From positions 1,984,001-2,048,000 of the forward strand of contig NZ_CP107799.1 of NCBI RefSeq assembly GCF_041431135.1: a DNA stretch of 64,000 nt, written 5' to 3'. Within the stretch, counting starts at the first letter, position 1, and every line of letters starts with the position of its first letter. This stretch comes from Streptomyces sp. NBC_00554 (lineage in GTDB: Bacteria > Actinomycetota > Actinomycetes > Streptomycetales > Streptomycetaceae). This document shows, piece after piece, positions 61,210 through 64,000 of the stretch. Both the position numbers and the translations under genes were made by a program. Below the pieces are notes generated by a model. The model had not been told where the DNA came from, did not search any database, and was given only the letters and a program-made list of their open reading frames with translations.

Positions 61210-61608
61210 CTAGCTCCCTCGGTAAACGGAGTAGCCGAACGGGTTGAGCAGCAGCGGTACGTGATAGTGCTCGCCCGGCCTGACGGCGAAGGTGATCGCC
61301 ACCTCGGGGAAGAACACTCCGGTCGCACCGCTGTCCCGATTCGCGGGGGCGTCCTGCTGCGCATCGGCTTGCTTTTTCTCGAAGTACGACTCCACGGCGA
61401 AGTCGAGCCGTACATGGGTCGTCCCCTCCGGCAGCGCCGGAAGGTCCTTGCACCGGCCGTCCGCGTCGGTCGCGGAGCCGCCGATCGCCTGCCAGTCCGC
61501 ATCCCGGCCACTGCGGGCCGCGAGCTGGACGGCGACGCCCTCGGCGGGGCGTCCGACGCTGGTGTCCAGGATGTGCGTGGACACGGAGGCCGTGGTGTCG
61601 GTGCTCAT
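61210..61608 (-). CDS. uraH: 5-hydroxyisourate hydrolase
   Basis: Transthyretin-like HIU hydrolase, 132 residues. N-terminal STHILDTSVGRPAEGVAVQL and the C-terminal family motif YHVPLLLNPFGYSVYRGS (YRGS end) are present. It converts 5-hydroxyisourate to OHCU between urate oxidase and OHCU decarboxylase. ATG at 61606-61608 overlaps the OHCU decarboxylase stop by 4 bp. A Lys/Asp/Ala insert (EKKQADAQQDAPANRDSGAT) lengthens one loop compared with most homologues. Confidence 0.95.
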   Translation of the reverse strand: MSTDTTASVSTHILDTSVGRPAEGVAVQLAARSGRDADWQAIGGSATDADGRCKDLPALPEGTTHVRLDFAVESYFEKKQADAQQDAPANRDSGATGVFFPEVAITFAVRPGEHYHVPLLLNPFGYSVYRGS

Positions 61609-62123
61609 GCTTCATCTTCCTGCTGTACGAGATTGGCCAGACGGATGCGGTTGATCTTGCCCAGCTCGGCGCGGACGATCTCGCGCTCCTGCTCCGGCGA
61701 GTTGCCGATCCGTTCCTTGACCGCGTCGCGCATCTGCTCGCCGGTCCTGCCGGTGGCGCAGATGAGGAAGACGTGGCCGAACCTCTCCTGGTACGCCAGG
61801 TTCAGTTCGAGCATCTCCTCCTTGAGCTCTTCGGAGGCGCCGGCCATGCCGCGCTGCTCCCGGGAGGAGGTCGGGTCACCGTGCTTGGGCCGGCCGATCG
61901 GAGGATGCCCGGCCATCGCCTCCGCCAGGTCCGCGGTGGTCAGCTCGGCCATGACGGCGTCGCTCGCGGCGAGGAGGTCGGCGAGACTTTCGAAGGGGCG
62001 GCGGGCGAGCAGACCGCGCCCCCATGCCGATGAGGCGCACGCCTCGTGGAGGGCGGCGGTTGCCGCGTGCTCCTCCAGGGCGTTGAACCGGGCGAGGCCC
62101 GGTGTCGAGGAACTCGAAGTCAC
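61605..62123 (-). CDS. uraD: OHCU decarboxylase
   Basis: Decarboxylates OHCU to S-allantoin; about 172 residues. The catalytic motif is AEAMAGHPPIGRP (His with GxPxIG), and VFLICATGRTGEQMRDAVKE follows. I chose the GTG at 62121-62123 (VTSSSSTPGLARFNALEEHA) with GGAGG 6 nt upstream; the frame extends to 62186 but lacks homology. It is the first gene of the uraD-uraH-uox operon. An operator-like palindrome lies 64-80 bp upstream, and a terminator separates it from the HTH gene pair. Confidence 0.94.
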   Translation of the reverse strand: MTSSSSTPGLARFNALEEHAATAALHEACASSAWGRGLLARRPFESLADLLAASDAVMAELTTADLAEAMAGHPPIGRPKHGDPTSSREQRGMAGASEELKEEMLELNLAYQERFGHVFLICATGRTGEQMRDAVKERIGNSPEQEREIVRAELGKINRIRLANLVQQEDEA

Positions 62124-62186
62124 GGGGGCCTCCGTGGCCTTGTTGCTGGACGGGCTGCGGATAGCTAACGCCCTCGGAAACACCAC

Positions 62187-62203
62187 GTCAACACTTTGTT
62201 GAA
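62187..62203. promoter_or_regulatory. Candidate AllR-like operator of the urate operon
   Basis: Minus strand reads TTCAACAAAGTGTTGAC, an imperfect palindrome. It shares ACAAAGTG with the perfect site TTCCACAAAGTGGAA at the iclR gene and matches the allB site (30806-30822) at 13 of 17 positions. It lies 64 bp upstream of uraD. Confidence 0.55.
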
Positions 62204-62215
62204 AACTTCGGGTAA

Positions 62216-62251
62216 CAAAAACCGCCGCCCTGACACTCCGGACGGCGGCGG
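62216..62251 (-). terminator. Rho-independent terminator of the HTH gene pair
   Basis: CCGCCGCC/GGCGGCGG stem (62222-62229 and 62244-62251) with a 14-nt loop; on the minus strand it is followed by TTTTTG. A GC stem plus U-run is a classical intrinsic terminator, uncommon in this GC-rich background. It ends the transcript of the genes at 62298-62914 before uraD. Confidence 0.75.
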
Positions 62252-62297
62252 GTCCAAACCGGCGCGCCTTCAGCGAGCCCGGTGACGTTTCCCCAGG

Positions 62298-62666
62298 TCA
62301 GGAGTCCTTCTCCCGGTTCAGATAGTTGTAGACGGTGAAGCGGCTCACCCCGAGGGCGCTCGCCACCGTCTCCACACCGTGCCGCACGGAGAAGGCGCCG
62401 CGCGACTCCAGTATCCGTACGACCTCCTGCTTGGCCTTGCGGTCGAGGTCGGCCAGCGGCTTGCCCCGCTTGCGCTCCAGAGCGGCCAGTATGTGGTCGA
62501 GGGAGTCGGCGAGCTGCGGCAGACGTACGGCGACGACGTCCGCGCCCTCCCAGGACAGCACGACGTCGTCGGCGCCGGCCTGGTCCAGCGGCAGCATCTC
62601 GCCACCCATGGCATCGACGAGCGGCTTGACCGCCGTAACGAAGGGGTCGTCCCCGAAACCGGTCAC
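62298..62666 (-). CDS. HTH regulator, DauR/YheO-type
   Basis: 122 residues. The N-terminal part (residues 1-60) includes VVLSWEGADVVAVRLPQLAD and resembles a small effector fold. The C-terminal HTH_22-like domain is DRKAKQEVVRILESRGAFSV with VASALGVSRFTVYNYLNREK. GTG at 62664-62666 overlaps the stop of the upstream 83-residue gene (GTGA). It is located between the urate operon and hyi, so it may regulate purine or glyoxylate genes, alone or with the IclR protein. The effector is unknown. Smaller than DauR, which has a longer PAS-like N-terminus. Confidence 0.78.
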   Translation of the reverse strand: MTGFGDDPFVTAVKPLVDAMGGEMLPLDQAGADDVVLSWEGADVVAVRLPQLADSLDHILAALERKRGKPLADLDRKAKQEVVRILESRGAFSVRHGVETVASALGVSRFTVYNYLNREKDS

Positions 62667-62914
62667 TTATCGCCCTCCCCGACCACGTTCACCTGGAGCG
62701 AGACCCGTGAGGCTCCCGCCGCCAGCGCCTTGCGCAGCAGTGCGTCGACCGCGGTGAGCACCGCGTCCGCGCCACCCTCCGCGGTGTTGCCGAACGGGCC
62801 GACGTCCACGGCGTCCAGCTCGGCCGCCTCGATGACCTCACGGGCGACCAGCGCGTGCGGGGGCGCCTCGTCGAGGTCGAAGGGCTCGGTCGTGAACTCC
62901 ACTCTCAATCGCAC
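62663..62914 (-). CDS. MTH1187/thiamine-binding-like small protein
   Basis: 83 residues, GTG at 62912-62914. It starts VRLRVEFTTEPFDLDEAPPH and has VDVGPFGNTAEGGADAVLTA and LAAGASRVSLQVNVVGEGDK, resembling the thiamine-binding (YkoF/MTH1187) ferredoxin-like fold. The match is moderate and based on the GNTAEG motif and C-terminal strand. It is coupled to the HTH gene, so it may supply or sense a small ligand for that regulator. No signal peptide. Confidence 0.6.
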   Translation of the reverse strand: MRLRVEFTTEPFDLDEAPPHALVAREVIEAAELDAVDVGPFGNTAEGGADAVLTAVDALLRKALAAGASRVSLQVNVVGEGDK

Positions 62915-62987
62915 GCGCTCAACCTACTGCGCGGTGTCGATTTTCCGGCAGCCCCCTCTTGACAAGCCGCGACACACGACGGCAATC

Positions 62988-63023
62988 TTCCATTAAGCAG
63001 AAACGAACTTCCACCATACGGAA
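62988..63023. promoter_or_regulatory. Phased operator pair upstream of hydroxypyruvate isomerase
   Basis: TTCCATTAAGCAGAA (62988-63002) and TTCCACCATACGGAA (63009-63023), start-to-start 21 bp as at the iclR and aceB promoters. The pair ends 53 bp before the hyi start. Candidate IclR-type operator linking glyoxylate disposal to allantoin breakdown. Confidence 0.6.
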
Positions 63024-63076
63024 TCGGTTCGGTCAGCACATCGGAATCGCCGACACGGAAGGGAGCGCCGACCCCT

Positions 63077-63916
63077 ATGGGACTCGCGGACCAGCGCTTC
63101 AACGTCAACCTGTCGATCCTCTTCACGGAGCTCCCGCTCCTGGAGCGTCCCGCGGCCGCCGCCGCGGCGGGCTTCACGGCGGTCGAGCTGTGGTGGCCCT
63201 GGGTCGACTCCCCCACCCCTGAGCAGTCCGAGCTCGACGCGCTCAAGCAGGCGATCGAGGACGCGGGCGTGCAGCTCACGGGCCTGAACTTCTACGCCGG
63301 GCAGCTGCCGGGCCCGGACCGCGGCGCCCTGTCGATCCCCGGCGAGGAGTCGGTGAAGTTCCACGCCAACATCGATGTGGCGGCGGACTTCGCCCAGTCC
63401 CTCGGCTGCAAGGCGCTCAACGCGCTGTACGGCAACCGCGTCGAGGGCGTGGACCCGGCCGAGCAGGACGAACTCGCCCTGGAGAACCTGGTACTGGCCG
63501 CCCGCGCGGCCGACCGCATCGGCGCGATCCTGCTGATCGAGACCCTCAACAAGCCCGAGTCGCCGCTCTACCCGCTGGTGACCGCCCCGGCCGGCATCGA
63601 GATCGTCGACAAGGTCAACGAGGCCACCGGCCTCGGCAACGCCAAGTTCCTCATGGACCTCTACCACCTGTCCATGAACGGCGAGGACCTGCCGTCGGTC
63701 ATCGAGCAGTACGCGGCCAAGACCGGCCATGTGCAGATCGCCGACAACCCGGGCCGGGGCGCGCCGGGCACCGGCTCGCTCCCCCTGGAAGACCTCCTCG
63801 ACCAGCTGAAGAAGGCCGGTTACGAGGGCTGGGTCGGCCTGGAGTACAAGCCGGGCGACCGGCCGAGCGCCGAGTCCTTCGAGTGGCTGCCCGCAGCGGC
63901 CCGAGCCGCCCGCTGA
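63077..63916 (+). CDS. hyi: Hydroxypyruvate isomerase-family TIM-barrel enzyme
   Basis: 279 residues of the Hyi/OtnI family. It begins MGLADQRFNVNLSILFTELP, with VELWWPWVDSP, LNFYAGQLPGPDRGALSIPG, the metal-binding Glu in ILLIETLNKPESP, YHLSMNGEDL and a closing VGLEYKPGDRPSAESFEWLP. It interconverts hydroxypyruvate and tartronate semialdehyde, part of glyoxylate use. ATG at 63077. It precedes a reductase gene by 44 bp in the same operon, as in the glyoxylate-glycerate route. Glyoxylate carboligase, the preceding enzyme, is not in the window and may follow. Confidence 0.92.
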   Translation: MGLADQRFNVNLSILFTELPLLERPAAAAAAGFTAVELWWPWVDSPTPEQSELDALKQAIEDAGVQLTGLNFYAGQLPGPDRGALSIPGEESVKFHANIDVAADFAQSLGCKALNALYGNRVEGVDPAEQDELALENLVLAARAADRIGAILLIETLNKPESPLYPLVTAPAGIEIVDKVNEATGLGNAKFLMDLYHLSMNGEDLPSVIEQYAAKTGHVQIADNPGRGAPGTGSLPLEDLLDQLKKAGYEGWVGLEYKPGDRPSAESFEWLPAAARAAR

Positions 63917-63960
63917 GCGGCAACCCACCGACGTATCGCAGCAGTCAGAGAGGCACCCCC

Positions 63961-64000
63961 ATGAGCAGCAATCTTCCCAAGGTCGCATGGATCGGTCTCG
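63961..64000 (+). CDS. glxR: 2-hydroxy-3-oxopropionate (tartronate semialdehyde) reductase, 5' end only
   Basis: Only 13 codons are in the window, reading MSSNLPKVAWIGL, with GAGAGG about 7 nt upstream. VAWIGLG is the start of the Rossmann motif of 3-hydroxyisobutyrate dehydrogenase-type reductases. Position 44 bp after hyi in a glyoxylate operon makes tartronate semialdehyde reductase the likely product. The remainder cannot be checked. Confidence 0.6.
   Translation, partial: MSSNLPKVAWIGL

Overview
The window is chromosomal DNA of very high GC content, with strong third-position GC, many GTG starts and many 1-8 bp overlaps between co-directional genes. The gene content is typical of Streptomyces: an RNase Sa-type secreted ribonuclease, a GH46 chitosanase with a CsnR-type box, HxlR/GntR/IclR regulators, NIS siderophore synthetases and allantoin degradation genes. 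No rRNA, tRNA, CRISPR array, transposase or phage gene was found. The window starts inside a GluD-like permease gene and ends 40 bp into a probable tartronate semialdehyde reductase gene.

Layout. 1-3.1 kb: glutamate-type ABC importer (ATPase, binding protein, two permeases), minus strand. 3.2-8.2 kb: DUF6278-like protein, exonuclease III, MBL-fold hydrolase, a fused PcaD-PcaC enzyme and a Tat-exported sulfite oxidase. 8.5-13.8 kb: SWIM zinc-finger protein coupled to a SNF2 helicase. 13.9-20.8 kb: monosaccharide ABC importer, ROK kinase, small membrane protein, divergent GntR repressor and Gfo/Idh/MocA dehydrogenase. 20.9-24.6 kb: P450 and a NarL-type two-component system split by a long stem-loop and a dispersed repeat. 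24.8-28.0 kb: small membrane protein, guanyl-specific RNase, DHFR-like reductase, AIM24 protein, SDR. 28.2-34.9 kb: allantoicase, allantoinase, IclR (AllR-like) regulator, DUF5955-like protein, MobA/MocA-like nucleotidyltransferase, malate synthase. 34.9-43.6 kb: CxxC selenoprotein-W-like protein with a HipA-like kinase, two divergent IucA/IucC synthetases, VWA membrane protein with a partner, HxlR regulator, aminotransferase. 43.7-57.1 kb: histidine phosphatase, thioesterase, OmpR-type two-component system with a divergent lipoprotein/MacAB-like exporter, HxlR-MFS pair, NmrA-AraC pair, exonuclease, chitosanase. 57.1-64.0 kb: xanthine/urate permease, 8-oxoguanine deaminase, urate oxidase, HIU hydrolase, OHCU decarboxylase, an HTH regulator pair, hydroxypyruvate isomerase and the start of the reductase gene.

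How the genes work together. The two flanks of the 28-64 kb stretch form one purine-to-glyoxylate route: uptake of purine base, 8-oxoguanine to urate, urate to HIU, OHCU and allantoin, allantoin to allantoate to ureidoglycolate plus urea, then glyoxylate to malate (malate synthase) or through tartronate semialdehyde (isomerase, reductase). Xanthine dehydrogenase, ureidoglycolate lyase and glyoxylate carboligase are not in the window. Related 15-bp operator-like sites (TTCCAC-N3-GTGGAA type), each paired at exactly 21 bp, lie upstream of the IclR gene, malate synthase and hydroxypyruvate isomerase. Related 17-bp sites lie upstream of allantoinase and OHCU decarboxylase. This suggests one IclR regulon spanning about 32 kb with unrelated genes in between.

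Other notable points are composite palindromes that fill two convergent gene gaps, paired palindromes between an HxlR gene and its divergent aminotransferase, 11-bp direct repeats upstream of the MacAB-like operon, and several small conserved modules without known function (HipA-like kinase with CxxC protein, VWA pair, SWIM-SNF2 pair, divergent NIS synthetases without precursor genes).
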